A stretch of 56,692 nucleotides of DNA from an uncultured Phocaeicola sp. GTDB lineage: Bacteria; Bacteroidota; Bacteroidia; Bacteroidales; Bacteroidaceae. The stretch covers positions 1-56,692 of the forward strand of contig CALUJS010000016.1 in NCBI GenBank assembly GCA_944321015.1. The letters are read 5' to 3'. This document shows positions 24,692-33,223 of the stretch, one piece after another (within the stretch, counting starts at the first letter, position 1; each line of letters opens with the position of its first letter). A program made the translations under genes and the position numbers. The notes beneath the pieces are model-generated. The model had not been told where the DNA came from. It searched no databases and saw only the letters and a program-made list of their open reading frames with translations.

Positions 24692-25990
24692 CTAAAGCCT
24701 CCCTTCGGGGGAGGTTTGGAGGGGCCCTTTCGCCTTCAGAAACTCATACCCGAAGCGGCAGCGCAGGCACTTCTTTGCATCGCAATATTCCTTTTTGAGC
24801 TGGATGAGCGCCTGACTGTCGGCAGCGTTCTCCACCGTGAGTCCGCACGCCTGCCACCGGCGGATGATGGCATTGCTCTCCGGCTTCAAGCGCTCCAGAA
24901 AGTCGAAGGCGCGGCGGGTAAGACGCTCGTCGGCCTTGTATGTGCCATAGGCGAAGAGGAAAGGGCAGAGGGTGTTGATGACGAGCAGGTCTTGCGTGGA
25001 GCGGGAGAGGGTCTTATGCCGGCAGGGCGACGGCGCGCCGAATGTGTAGTGCGTGTCCCAGTAGTCCGACGTGCGGGCGGTGAGGATGCGGCGCACCTCG
25101 TCGAAGTCGGCCGCTTCCATCAGGCGGGAGAGGAGGGCGTGCTCACGGTAGAACAGCCATGCCATCTGGGCTATGCGCACATGCGGAAAGTTGCCCGGAC
25201 GGGTGCGCAGCAGCCGCCACGAAGCCGCCTCCATGCGCCGCAGGTCGAACTTGCGGGCGAGGTAGAGGTATTCCCGCTGCAGACGCTCGTAATAAGGGTC
25301 GCACACGTCTTCTTCCAGCAGTCCGGCCTGACCGAAGAAGATGGCCTCCAGCTGAAACAGGTCGTCGCGGTGTTTGTCGAGGGCGCGGAGGGGGATGCTT
25401 TGTCCCCAACGCTCGAACACGTCGCTGTTGAGCCCGAAGCCGAAGTTGCGCGCCAGGGTGACGAAGAAAGCATCCTCCCAGTTGTGGTCGCAACGCTCCA
25501 GGCACGCCATGACGCGCGCCCGTTTCTGTTCCAGCCGCTCATACTGGAGCGCGGACATCCAGCCGTGCACGGCAAGGCGGGGCAGGGTGGGGATGACGGC
25601 ATAACAAGGCGGATAACAGTCGGCACGCAGCAGCTCGTCGTAACGTTCGGCCAGAAGGGCAGGATAGGGCAGGAGGAGTTGCGGGATGCGCCGCCCGTGC
25701 AGGTCGTGCACTTCGGCATCCAGCTCGGCTGCCGCGTGGAGGATGACCGACTCGTAAGCCGGGTCGGTGTCGTGACCGTGCCGCATCCAGTCGGACGAGC
25801 GGCGGTGTATCTCCACATTGCCCACCCACAGCGTGGAACCTATGCGCAGCTTGGCGTTGAAGAAATCGGGGCCCGCGTCGGGATTCTTCAGGCCGGGGTC
25901 AATAATTTCGACAAGCTCTCCCTCGGGAGTGCGCAACTCGTGCAACGGGAAAATCTTATGCTTCCACGCATAATGCAACAACTCTTCCAT
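24692..25990 (-). CDS. DUF2851 family protein
   Basis: 432 residues from the ATG at 25990 (MEELLHYAWKHKIFPLHEL). A longer TTG start at 26017 is rejected because it overlaps a -7 box (26015-26022). DUF2851 is a Bacteroidetes family of unknown function; the N-terminal pattern TPEGELVEIIDPGLKNPDAGPDFFNAK and the WVGNVEIHRRSSDWMRHGHD block are characteristic and nuclease-like in look (D, E, K spacing), but that is only an impression. The last ~14 residues (KAKGPLQTSPEGRL) are encoded by a dispersed CCTCCC-TTCG-GGGGAGG hairpin repeat, so the natural C-terminus has probably been replaced or extended. Confidence 0.9.
   Translation of the reverse strand: MEELLHYAWKHKIFPLHELRTPEGELVEIIDPGLKNPDAGPDFFNAKLRIGSTLWVGNVEIHRRSSDWMRHGHDTDPAYESVILHAAAELDAEVHDLHGRRIPQLLLPYPALLAERYDELLRADCYPPCYAVIPTLPRLAVHGWMSALQYERLEQKRARVMACLERCDHNWEDAFFVTLARNFGFGLNSDVFERWGQSIPLRALDKHRDDLFQLEAIFFGQAGLLEEDVCDPYYERLQREYLYLARKFDLRRMEAASWRLLRTRPGNFPHVRIAQMAWLFYREHALLSRLMEAADFDEVRRILTARTSDYWDTHYTFGAPSPCRHKTLSRSTQDLLVINTLCPFLFAYGTYKADERLTRRAFDFLERLKPESNAIIRRWQACGLTVENAADSQALIQLKKEYCDAKKCLRCRFGYEFLKAKGPLQTSPEGRL
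24698..24731. repeat. GGGGAGG hairpin repeat at the DUF2851 3' end
   Basis: CCTCCC-TTCG-GGGGAGG hairpin followed by TTTGGAGGGGCC. A related element (AGCTCCCCCTCGAGGGGAGCT then GAGGGGC) occurs at 30879-30908. It lies inside the coding end of the gene. Confidence 0.65.
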
Positions 25991-26014
25991 GTTAATTGAG
26001 GTTATATAATCGGA

Positions 26015-26022
26015 CAAATCTA
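26015..26022 (-). promoter_or_regulatory. -7 box of the DUF2851 gene
   Basis: TAGATTTG on the minus strand matches TAnnTTTG and lies 25 bases before the ATG at 25990, deciding that start. Confidence 0.6.
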
Positions 26023-26045
26023 CGAAGTATCGTTGATAAAACGCT

Positions 26046-26053
26046 TATCTTTG
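26046..26053 (+). promoter_or_regulatory. -7 box of dapB
   Basis: TATCTTTG matches TAnnTTTG, 40 bases before the dapB ATG at 26094. It is back-to-back with the promoter of the DUF2851 gene in a very compact divergent region. Confidence 0.65.
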
Positions 26054-26093
26054 CGGGGAAATCTTTATATTGCCAACCATTTAAGCAACCATT

Positions 26094-26849
26094 ATGAAAA
26101 TAGCACTTATAGGATACGGCAAGATGGGCAAGGAGATAGAACGCATCGCCCTCGGCCGTGGGCACGAAATCGTGTCCGTCATCGACAAGGACAACCAGGC
26201 GGATTTCGACTCCGAAGCTTTCCGCTCGGCCGACGTGGCCATTGAGTTCACCGCCCCATCGGCCGCCTACGGCAACTGTCTGAAAGCGTTTGCCGCAGGC
26301 GTGAAAGTGGTGTCGGGCAGCACGGGCTGGATGAACGAGCACGGCGACGAGATGAAGAAACGCTGCCGTGAGGAAGGAAAAACCCTGTTCTGGGCATCCA
26401 ACTTCAGCATCGGCGTGGCCATCTTCTCGGCAGTCAACAAATATTTGGCACGCATCATGGACAACTTCCCCGGCTACGATGTGAGCATGAGCGAGACGCA
26501 CCACGTGCACAAGCTCGACGCGCCGAGCGGCACGGCCATCACGCTGGCCGAAGGCATCCTGGAGAACCTGAAGCGCAAGACGGCCTGGGTGAAGGGCACG
26601 CTCACCGCCCCCGACGGCACCGTGAGCGGCACCGACAAATGCCGCCCCGACGAGTTGCCCGTCAACTCCATCCGCGAAGGCGAGGTGCCGGGCATACACA
26701 CCATACGCTATGAATCTGAGGCCGACAGCATCATCATCACTCACGACGCCAAGAACCGCAAAGGCTTTGCCCTGGGCGCAGTGATGGCCGCCGAATATAC
26801 AGCCACGCACGAAGGCTTCCTCGGCATGGACGACCTCTTTAAATTCTGA
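26094..26849 (+). CDS. dapB: 4-hydroxy-tetrahydrodipicolinate reductase
   Basis: 251 residues, the shorter form typical of Bacteroidetes. NAD(P)H-dependent cytoplasmic enzyme of lysine and diaminopimelate synthesis, so also feeding peptidoglycan. The nucleotide-binding IGYGKMGKEI is at residues 6-15; EFTAPSA and VVSGSTGW follow; the active-site stretch SETHHVHKLDAPSGTA (family E(L)HHxxKxDAPSGTA) is intact. The signal peptidase gene follows after 5 bases, so they are co-transcribed. Confidence 0.97.
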   Translation: MKIALIGYGKMGKEIERIALGRGHEIVSVIDKDNQADFDSEAFRSADVAIEFTAPSAAYGNCLKAFAAGVKVVSGSTGWMNEHGDEMKKRCREEGKTLFWASNFSIGVAIFSAVNKYLARIMDNFPGYDVSMSETHHVHKLDAPSGTAITLAEGILENLKRKTAWVKGTLTAPDGTVSGTDKCRPDELPVNSIREGEVPGIHTIRYESEADSIIITHDAKNRKGFALGAVMAAEYTATHEGFLGMDDLFKF

Positions 26850-26854
26850 CGCCC

Positions 26855-28282
26855 ATGAAAAAGCAATGGATTAAATTCGGCATCGTGACCGCCCTCTATC
26901 TGCTCTTCCTCCTGTGGGTGAAGAGCTGGTGGGGACTGCTGGTCGTGCCGTTCATCTACGATGCCTACATCAGCAAGAAAATCAAGTGGACGTGGTGGAA
27001 GAAGTCGAAGAACGCCACCGTGCGCACCATGATGAGCTGGGTGGACGCCATTGTGTTCGCGCTCGTGGCGGTGTACTTCGTCAACATCTACGCCTTCCAG
27101 AACTACGCCATCCCGACCTCCTCGCTGGAAAAGTCGCTGCTTGTGGGCGACTACCTCTTCGTGAGCAAGCTGAGCTACGGACCGCGCGTGCCGCAGACGC
27201 CGCTGTCCATGCCGCTTACCCAGCATACACTGCCGGTGTTCAACTGCAAGTCGTACCTCGACTGGCCGCATTGGGACTACCGCCGCGTGAAAGGCTTCGG
27301 CGACGTAAAGCTCAATGACATCGTGGTGTTCAACTATCCTTCGGGCGACACCGTGGCGCTGAACATGCAAAGCACCGACTTCTACAGCCTCTGCTACCAG
27401 ATAGGCGAAATCACATGCCAGCAAGGCAACGTGGCGCTGCCGCAGATGGACAGCATCAGCCACGCGCAGCAGCAGGAGGTGTACGGCTTCCTCTATAATC
27501 TGGGACGCGAAGCCATTGCCAACGACCCGGGCTACTACGGCAAAGTGGTGGCACGCCCCGTGGACCGGCGCGAAAACTACGTGAAACGCTGCGTGGGTCT
27601 GCCGGGACAGACACTCCAGATAAAGGACCACATCATCTACCTGGACGGACAGCCCAACAAGGAACCGGACAACGTGCAATACGTCTACCACGTGGAGACC
27701 ACGCAGCCCATCCCGATGGAAATCCGCCGCGAGCTGGGCATCAGCGAGGAAGATGCCGCCGACCCGTTCATGAACAGCACGTCCTACACGCTCCCCCTCA
27801 CACAGGCCGCCTACCGCGCACTGAAAGCCAACACGCGCCTGGTGAAGAGCATCACCTACGTGCAGCCGGGACAAGGCGACTGGCTCTATCCACTCAACAT
27901 GCACAAGGACTGGACGGCCGACAACTACGGCCCGGTGTGGATTCCCAAGAAAGGGGAGAGCATCAAGCTCACCATGGACAACTACCTCATCTACGAACGC
28001 CCCATTCGCGTGTATGAAGGCAACGACTTCGAGGTGCGCGACGGACAGTTCTACATCAACGGACAGCAGACCGACACTTATACATTCAAGATGGACTACT
28101 ACTGGATGATGGGCGACAACCGCCATAACTCCGCCGACTCACGCTATTGGGGCTTTGTGCCCGAAGACCATATCGTGGGCAAGCCCATTGTCGTCTGGCT
28201 CTCGCTCGACAAAGACCGTGGCTGGTTCGACGGTAAGATTCGCTGGAACCGCCTGTTCAAGCTGGTGGACAATATTAAATAA
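26855..28282 (+). CDS. lepB: Signal peptidase I
   Basis: 475 residues, much longer than E. coli LepB because of insertions between conserved boxes, as is usual in Bacteroidetes. Two N-terminal membrane segments. Box B IPTSSLEKSL supplies the nucleophile Ser90 (Leu replaces the usual Met after it); box D NYVKRCVGLPGQ supplies general base Lys244; box E MMGDNRHNSADSRYWGFV is complete. Removes signal peptides on the outer face of the inner membrane. Follows dapB by 5 bases and precedes a second, catalytically incomplete S26 family gene. Confidence 0.96.
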   Translation: MKKQWIKFGIVTALYLLFLLWVKSWWGLLVVPFIYDAYISKKIKWTWWKKSKNATVRTMMSWVDAIVFALVAVYFVNIYAFQNYAIPTSSLEKSLLVGDYLFVSKLSYGPRVPQTPLSMPLTQHTLPVFNCKSYLDWPHWDYRRVKGFGDVKLNDIVVFNYPSGDTVALNMQSTDFYSLCYQIGEITCQQGNVALPQMDSISHAQQQEVYGFLYNLGREAIANDPGYYGKVVARPVDRRENYVKRCVGLPGQTLQIKDHIIYLDGQPNKEPDNVQYVYHVETTQPIPMEIRRELGISEEDAADPFMNSTSYTLPLTQAAYRALKANTRLVKSITYVQPGQGDWLYPLNMHKDWTADNYGPVWIPKKGESIKLTMDNYLIYERPIRVYEGNDFEVRDGQFYINGQQTDTYTFKMDYYWMMGDNRHNSADSRYWGFVPEDHIVGKPIVVWLSLDKDRGWFDGKIRWNRLFKLVDNIK

Positions 28283-28285
28283 AGG

Positions 28286-28368
28286 ACAAGAAGACGAGTG
28301 GACAAGTCGACAAGGAGACAAGAGCCTTGTTTACTCGTCAACTAAACGTCCCCTCGTCAACTAAAGAA
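28286..28368. repeat. Short tandem motifs before the second S26 gene
   Basis: Repeated pieces such as GACGAGTGGACAAGTCGACAAGG, TTACTCGTCAACTAAACGTC and CCTCGTCAACTAAA fill the gap between the two signal peptidase genes. They are the same family, in opposite orientation, as the repeat at 18885-18965. They could be translated as an N-terminal extension of the next gene, but that extension is judged spurious. Confidence 0.75.
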
Positions 28369-28371
28369 ACA

Positions 28372-29289
28372 ATGAAACAACTCCTGAAAGCCGTTCTCAT
28401 AGCCGTCGCCTTGGTGCTGCTCATCAAGGTGTTCGCCTTCACATCCTGCACGATACCGTCGGCAGGCATGGAGAACACGCTTTTCCGGGGCGAACGCGTC
28501 ATTGTGAACAAATGGAGCTACGGCCTGCGGCTTCCGCTCATGGCGTGGACGGGCTACCACCGGCTGGCCGCCCGTCCGGTAAGGCGGGGCGACATCCTGC
28601 TGTTCAACAATCCGGCAGGGCAGGGCTGCATAGACCGGCGCGAGGTGTTCATCAACCGCTGCATCGGATTGCCGGGCGACACGCTGATGCTCAACGGCGA
28701 ACTGATACAGACAAGCGACCAGGTGCTCAGCCCCGACAGCAAGCTGCTCTACGCCTATCCCGGCGAACAGGAGGAACTGGTGGAGAAAGCCATGCGGCAG
28801 GCAGGCATCACCGACAACAAGCTCATGGGCTACGACGAAGGAAACTTCCTGCGCAGTTTCAGCCACTACGAAATCTACCTGCTCAAGCAGGAACTTCGCG
28901 AGCAGGTCACCTTCCGCTCGCTACAGACCGAAACCACCGACGGAGTGCATCCCTACGTCGTTCCGGCACGCGGAAAAGCCGTCAAGGTCTATCCGTGGAA
29001 CGCCAAACTGCTGTGCAACACCATCCTGCAGCACGAAGGCAGGCAAGCCCGGCTGCAAGGCGATACCCTCCAAGTGGACGGCAAGGCTGTGGACAGCTAC
29101 ACGTTCACCAAAGACTACCATTGGGTGGCATCGAACAACTCGGTGAGCATGTGCGACTCGCGCCTGTTCGGCTTTGTGCCCGACGACCACATCATCGGCC
29201 GCGCGTCGCTCATCTGGTTTTCCAAGGACAACGAAGCCCCTTTCTGGCAAGGCTACCGCTGGCCACGCTTCTTCAGCCGCGTGCAATAA
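28372..29289 (+). CDS. S26 signal peptidase homologue lacking catalytic residues
   Basis: 305 residues from ATG 28372 (MKQLLKAVLIAV); an upstream in-frame ATG at 28327 lies in a repeat and is rejected. One N-terminal membrane helix, then S26 boxes: IPSAGMENTLFRGERVIVNKW, where the nucleophile serine is replaced by Gly32; VFINRCIGLPGDTL, where the general-base lysine is replaced by Asn95; and SNNSVSMCDSRLFGFVPDDHIIG, where GDNRxxSxDSR is degraded to SNNSVSMCDSR. It therefore appears unable to cleave by the Ser-Lys mechanism. It may be a partner or regulator of the active LepB encoded just upstream. The segment FAFTSC just before box B resembles a lipobox, but its significance is doubtful. Confidence 0.9.
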   Translation: MKQLLKAVLIAVALVLLIKVFAFTSCTIPSAGMENTLFRGERVIVNKWSYGLRLPLMAWTGYHRLAARPVRRGDILLFNNPAGQGCIDRREVFINRCIGLPGDTLMLNGELIQTSDQVLSPDSKLLYAYPGEQEELVEKAMRQAGITDNKLMGYDEGNFLRSFSHYEIYLLKQELREQVTFRSLQTETTDGVHPYVVPARGKAVKVYPWNAKLLCNTILQHEGRQARLQGDTLQVDGKAVDSYTFTKDYHWVASNNSVSMCDSRLFGFVPDDHIIGRASLIWFSKDNEAPFWQGYRWPRFFSRVQ

Positions 29290-29312
29290 AACCACCCCAA
29301 AGACAGACGACG

Positions 29313-29960
29313 ATGAAAACCATCCCATACCTCACTTCGGCTTACCTGGCTCCCGTACAATACTACACGAAGCTCTACGCCTGCGCCACGGCCTACGTGG
29401 AACAGCATGACCACTACGTGAAACAGACCTACCGCAACCGCTGCCACATAGCCACGGCCGACGGAGTGCTGGCGCTCTCCATCCCCACCGAGAAGCCCGC
29501 CACGCTGAAGTGCGAGATGAAGGACATCCGCATCTCCGACCACGGCAACTGGCGGCACCTGCATTGGAACGCCTTGTGCTCGGCTTACCGCCACAGCCCG
29601 TTCTTCGACTACTACGAGGACGACTTCCGCCCGTTCTACGAACAGCGGTACACATTCCTCTACGATTTCAACGAAGCGCTCTGCGACCTAGTGTGCCGCC
29701 TCATCGACATCCGGCCCCGCATCAGGCGCACCACGGCATACAAGCAGACGTTCGCCCCCGACGAGGAAGACGACCGCGAGCTTATCCACCCCAAACGCCC
29801 CTACGCCGACGACCCGGCCTTCCTGCCCAAGCCCTACTATCAGGTGTTCAGCGCCAAACACGGCTTCCTGCCCAACCTGAGCATCGCGGACCTGCTGTTC
29901 AACATGGGACCGGAAAGCCTGCTGGTGCTGAGGGATAGCCGACTAATAAAGAACACCTAA
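29313..29960 (+). CDS. WbqC family protein
   Basis: 215 residues from ATG 29313, 23 bases after the signal peptidase homologue. A much longer upstream reading in this frame is an antisense or shifted reading of the previous gene and is discarded. WbqC-like proteins are found in polysaccharide and in housekeeping contexts; function is not firmly known. Characteristic features are the start YLTSAYLAPVQYYTKL, the HYVKQTYRNRC stretch, LSIPTEK, and HWNALCSAYRHSPFFDYYEDDF. Its position in the dapB-lepB operon is common in Bacteroidetes. Confidence 0.88.
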   Translation: MKTIPYLTSAYLAPVQYYTKLYACATAYVEQHDHYVKQTYRNRCHIATADGVLALSIPTEKPATLKCEMKDIRISDHGNWRHLHWNALCSAYRHSPFFDYYEDDFRPFYEQRYTFLYDFNEALCDLVCRLIDIRPRIRRTTAYKQTFAPDEEDDRELIHPKRPYADDPAFLPKPYYQVFSAKHGFLPNLSIADLLFNMGPESLLVLRDSRLIKNT

Positions 29961-29975
29961 CAAACTACATACAAT

Positions 29976-30935
29976 ATGAACGAATTATTCAGCGTAAAAG
30001 ACAAAGTCGTAGTCATCACCGGCGGAACCGGTGTGCTCGGCAAGGAAATCGGCTCATACCTGGCTTCGCAGGGAGCCAAAGTCGTCATCATGGGACGCAA
30101 AGCCGAAGTGGGAGAGGCCATCGTGGCCGACATCAAGGCCAAAGGAGGAGAAGCCATGTTCCTCAAGACCAACGTAATGGACGCAGCCGTCGTGGAGCAG
30201 AACCTGAGCGACATCCTCGCCGCCTACGGACGTGTGGACGCCCTGCTCAATGCCGCCGGAGGCAACATGCCCGGAGCCACCATCGGACCGGACGGCAACA
30301 TCTTCGACCTGAAGCCCGAAGACTTCGAGCGTGTGCTCAACCTCAACCTCCTCGGCACGGTCATCCCCACCCAGGTGTTCCTCAAAGCCATGGTGGAGCA
30401 GAAGCAGGGCTGCATCGTCAACTTCTCGTCCATGGCCGCCTTCCGTCCCCTGACCCGCGTGTGCGGCTATGCTGCCGCCAAAGCCGGCATCAGCAATTTC
30501 ACCGCCTTCATGGCCAATGAAGTAGCCACCAAGTTCGGTGAAGGCATCCGCGTGAACGCCATCGCGCCGGGCTTCTTCCTCACCGAGCAAAACCGCACGC
30601 TCCTCACCAACCCCGACGGCAGCTACACCCAGCGCGGACTCGACGTCATCCGCCAGACGCCGTTCAAACGCTTCGGCGTGCCCGAGGAACTCAACGGAAC
30701 CATCCAATACCTCATCAGCGACGCGTCGAAGTTCGTCACCGGCACCGTAGCCGTGGTAGACGGAGGATTCAACGTGTTTGCAATGGAAGAAGCCCACCCG
30801 GCCTCCCCGGAAGGGAAGGCGGAGCGTGTGAAAACAAAGAACGGACATCATTTACAAACCTTATCCCTCCTCGTAAAAAGCTCCCCCTCGAGGGGAGCTG
30901 AGGGGCTTTACCTATACAACTATGATTTTATGTGA
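29976..30935 (+). CDS. SDR-family oxidoreductase, probable D-mannonate oxidoreductase
   Basis: 319 residues. Classical short-chain dehydrogenase: cofactor site [15 protein letters not shown] (residues 12-26), catalytic Ser in VNFSSMAAF and YAAAK (Tyr and Lys), and the C-terminal [11 protein letters not shown]. Its pairing with uxuA suggests it interconverts D-fructuronate and D-mannonate, the step before UxuA. A normal protein would stop just after VDGGFN; here about 50 extra residues (from [12 protein letters not shown] to YNYDFM) come from dispersed repeats and run over the uxuA start, a 14-base overlap. The core call is firm; the tail is probably not functional. Confidence 0.88.
   Translation: MNELFSVKDKVVVITGGTGVLGKEIGSYLASQGAKVVIMGRKAEVGEAIVADIKAKGGEAMFLKTNVMDAAVVEQNLSDILAAYGRVDALLNAAGGNMPGATIGPDGNIFDLKPEDFERVLNLNLLGTVIPTQVFLKAMVEQKQGCIVNFSSMAAFRPLTRVCGYAAAKAGISNFTAFMANEVATKFGEGIRVNAIAPGFFLTEQNRTLLTNPDGSYTQRGLDVIRQTPFKRFGVPEELNGTIQYLISDASKFVTGTVAVVDGGFNVFAMEEAHPASPEGKAERVKTKNGHHLQTLSLLVKSSPSRGAEGLYLYNYDFM
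30786..30910. repeat. Repeat DNA extending the SDR gene
   Basis: Two GC-rich hairpin-like elements: GGCCTCCCCGGAAGGGAAGGC at about 30799-30819 and the perfect hairpin AGCTCCCCCTCGAGGGGAGCT at 30879-30899 followed by GAGGGGC. The second belongs to the same class as the element at 24698. They are translated as the unusual C-terminal tail of the SDR protein. Confidence 0.65.
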
Positions 30936-32100
30936 ACAAACATGGCGCTGGTACGGGCCGAACGACCCCGTAACCTTGCAGGACATACGCCAGACCGGAG
31001 CCACCGGTATCGTCAACGCCCTGCACCACATCCCCAACGGCGAAGTGTGGACCGTGGAGGAGATTATGAAACGCAAAGAAATGATTGAAGCCGCCGGACT
31101 GAAATGGAGCGTGGTGGAAAGCGTGCCCGTGCACGAACACATCAAAACCCAGACGGGCGACTTCATGCGCTACATCGAGAACTACAAGGAGAGCCTGCGC
31201 AACCTCGCGAAGTGCGGCATCATGATTGTGACCTACAACTTCATGCCCGTGCTCGACTGGACACGCACCGACTTGGCCTATGAAATGAAGGACGGTTCGC
31301 GCGGACTGCGCTTCGAGCGCGCCGCCTTCGTGGCCTTCGACCTCTTTATCCTGCGCCGTCCGGGAGCCGAAAAGGAATACACCCCCGAGGAAATCGAGAA
31401 GGCCAAGGCACGCTTCGCCGAGATGACCGACGAGGACAAGCACCGCCTGACGCGCAACATGATTGCCGGACTGCCCGGCTCGGAAGAGAGCTTCACCGTG
31501 GAGCAATTTCAGGAAGCGCTCGACCGCTACAAGGACATCGACGCCGAGAAGCTGCGCCAGAACCTCATCTTCTTCCTCCGCCAAATCTGCCCCGTGGCCG
31601 ACGAAGTGGGAGTGAAGCTCGTCATCCACCCCGACGACCCGCCACAGCCCATCCTGGGACTGCCGCGCATCATGAGCACCGAGGAAGACTTCAACCGCCT
31701 GGTCGAGGCCGTGCCCAACCCCTCCAACGGCCTGTGCCTCTGCACCGGCTCGCTCGGCGTGTCAGCCAAGAACGACCTCGCCGGCATGATGGAACGCCTG
31801 GGCGACCGCATCAACTTCGTTCACCTGCGCAGCACCCAGCGCGACGACGAAGGCGACTTCTACGAGGCCAACCACCTGGAAGGCGACGTGGACATGTATC
31901 ACGTGATGAAAAACTTCCTCCTGATGCAGCAGCGGCGCGGCGTGTCCATCCCCATGCGCCCCGACCACGGCCATCAGATGATTGACGACCTGCACAAGAA
32001 GACCAACCCCGGCTATTCCTGTCTGGGCCGCATGCGCGGTCTGGCCGAGCTGCGCGGCTTGGAAATGGGCATCGCCAAGAGCATGGAAGAAGGGCTGTAA
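30922..32100 (+). CDS. uxuA: Mannonate dehydratase
   Basis: 392 residues, full length. Dehydrates D-mannonate to 2-keto-3-deoxygluconate in hexuronate (pectin/glucuronate) breakdown. It has the family's N-terminal [15 protein letters not shown] and [18 protein letters not shown], the metal-site region [10 protein letters not shown], and [15 protein letters not shown] and MRPDHGHQM. It overlaps the SDR gene by 14 bases, so the two are translated together. A pectin-type uptake locus follows within 1.3 kb. Confidence 0.97.
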   Translation: MILCEQTWRWYGPNDPVTLQDIRQTGATGIVNALHHIPNGEVWTVEEIMKRKEMIEAAGLKWSVVESVPVHEHIKTQTGDFMRYIENYKESLRNLAKCGIMIVTYNFMPVLDWTRTDLAYEMKDGSRGLRFERAAFVAFDLFILRRPGAEKEYTPEEIEKAKARFAEMTDEDKHRLTRNMIAGLPGSEESFTVEQFQEALDRYKDIDAEKLRQNLIFFLRQICPVADEVGVKLVIHPDDPPQPILGLPRIMSTEEDFNRLVEAVPNPSNGLCLCTGSLGVSAKNDLAGMMERLGDRINFVHLRSTQRDDEGDFYEANHLEGDVDMYHVMKNFLLMQQRRGVSIPMRPDHGHQMIDDLHKKTNPGYSCLGRMRGLAELRGLEMGIAKSMEEGL

Positions 32101-32433
32101 CACCCGCTCCGCACCACCATGACACGGGGGTGCCAATCTGAAAAGAACCAGCCACAGAGGCACGGAGACACAGAGGAAATATTCTCTATATATAATAGGA
32201 ATATAAAGACTCTGCGGCTCTGTGCCTCTGTCCGTATACACCGGAGGGTGTATCAAAATTCGATTTATTCACAGTAGAGACGTGGCGGGCCGCGTCTCGC
32301 AGGATATAAGCATTGTAAATCAATCATTGCCGTTATCGAGACTGGTGGGCCGCGTCTCTACCATGTCAATTTGGGAATTTCGACACATCTCCGATTGCAC
32401 GATGAAGAGGATGGATGCACGCCCTGATGCAGA

Positions 32434-32690
32434 CGGACGGCGAAGCTGTCCAACAATTGCCAACCGCTGTGTGGAGCCGAAGGCGACACCTGCGGAAAAA
32501 CACAGAAAGAGAGGGAACGACCTTGAAGAGGTCGAACCGAAGGCAATCCCCTGACAAGCATTCCGCGTGAGGACGCCGAACAGGGTTCGACCTCTTTAAG
32601 GTCGTCTTGCCTATCGGATAGGTCCGCAGGTGGCGCATCACGCGCCACGCAGCGGCTACGCATGGTAAGACGGTTTCACCGTCTTTTTTT
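32434..32690. repeat. Second composite hairpin element
   Basis: Same module order as at 12348-12594: A (GGACGGCGAAGCTGTCC), B (CCGCTGTGTGGAGCC ... ACCTGCGG), C (GACCTTGAAGAGGTC), spacer, C' (CGACCTCTTTAAGGTCG), B' (CCGCAGGTGGCGC ... GCGCCACGCAGCGG), A' (GACGGTTTCACCGTC). The final hairpin is followed by seven T and could terminate transcription on the plus strand. Confidence 0.85.
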
Positions 32691-32877
32691 AACCCCACTA
32701 CCCGAGAGCCTCCGCTCAAAACGGACGGTGTTGCAAAACCACTTGCTCGCGTACACCGGGCAGACACGTCGGTCTGCCCCTACATCGTTTTTCCGCGTCC
32801 AAGGTGTCATCCCTGCGCGCATGTCGTCGTAGGGGCGGACCGGCGTGTCCGCCCAATTGCGCGATGAAAGGAATATA

Positions 32878-33003
32878 TGCACGCCCTGATGCAGACGGAC
32901 GGCGAAGCTGTCCAACAATCGCTAACCGCTGTGTGGCGCAGATAGCGACACCTGCGGAAAGGCCCGGAAAGAGAGAGTACGACCTTGAAGAGGTCGAACC
33001 GGA
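32878..33003. repeat. Half composite hairpin element (A-B-C only)
   Basis: Nearly identical to the left half of the element at 32434: GCACGCCCTGATGCAGACGG lead-in, GGACGGCGAAGCTGTCC, GTGGCGCAGATAGCGACACCTGCGG in two parts, then GACCTTGAAGAGGTC. The inverted half is absent. Confidence 0.85.
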
Positions 33004-33039
33004 ATATTGTCTTGCCACACTCCCCATTTCATACCCCTT

Positions 33040-33127
33040 CGAGCGGCAATATGCGCACTCGTGAGCGCCCATATCCCGGCTCGCGAGCCTCCATATGCCC
33101 GCCCGCGAGCGGACATATCCGCGCTCC
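33040..33127. repeat. 22-bp phased palindrome array D
   Basis: Four cores AATATG, CATATC, CATATG, CATATC centred at 33050/51, 33072/73, 33094/95 and 33116/17, exactly 22 bases apart. About 65 bases (33060-33125) are identical to array E at 40614-40681, far more alike than other pairs, which suggests recent copying. Confidence 0.9.
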
Positions 33128-33223
33128 CGGCGAAGAAAAACTCCCCGTTCGACCGTCCGGTCGCCGGTTCGGCGACGAAAATAGCGGCCGTCAACATTCG
33201 TCCGCTATTTAGACATCATTTTA

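Noticed and set aside
26018..26093. A lysine riboswitch before dapB
   Set aside because: The leader is too short, about 40 bases after the -7 box, and shows no suitable fold.
26855..29289. Two active signal peptidases
   Set aside because: The second lacks the Ser and Lys that the family needs, so it is reported as a catalytically incomplete homologue.
28512..29312. N-terminal extension of the WbqC frame over the second signal peptidase gene
   Set aside because: The extension is a shifted reading of that gene; the WbqC family start fits ATG 29313.
12348..33003. Small open frames in the composite hairpin elements
   Set aside because: They exist only because hairpin modules lack stops in some frames; the conserved feature is base complementarity, not protein sequence.
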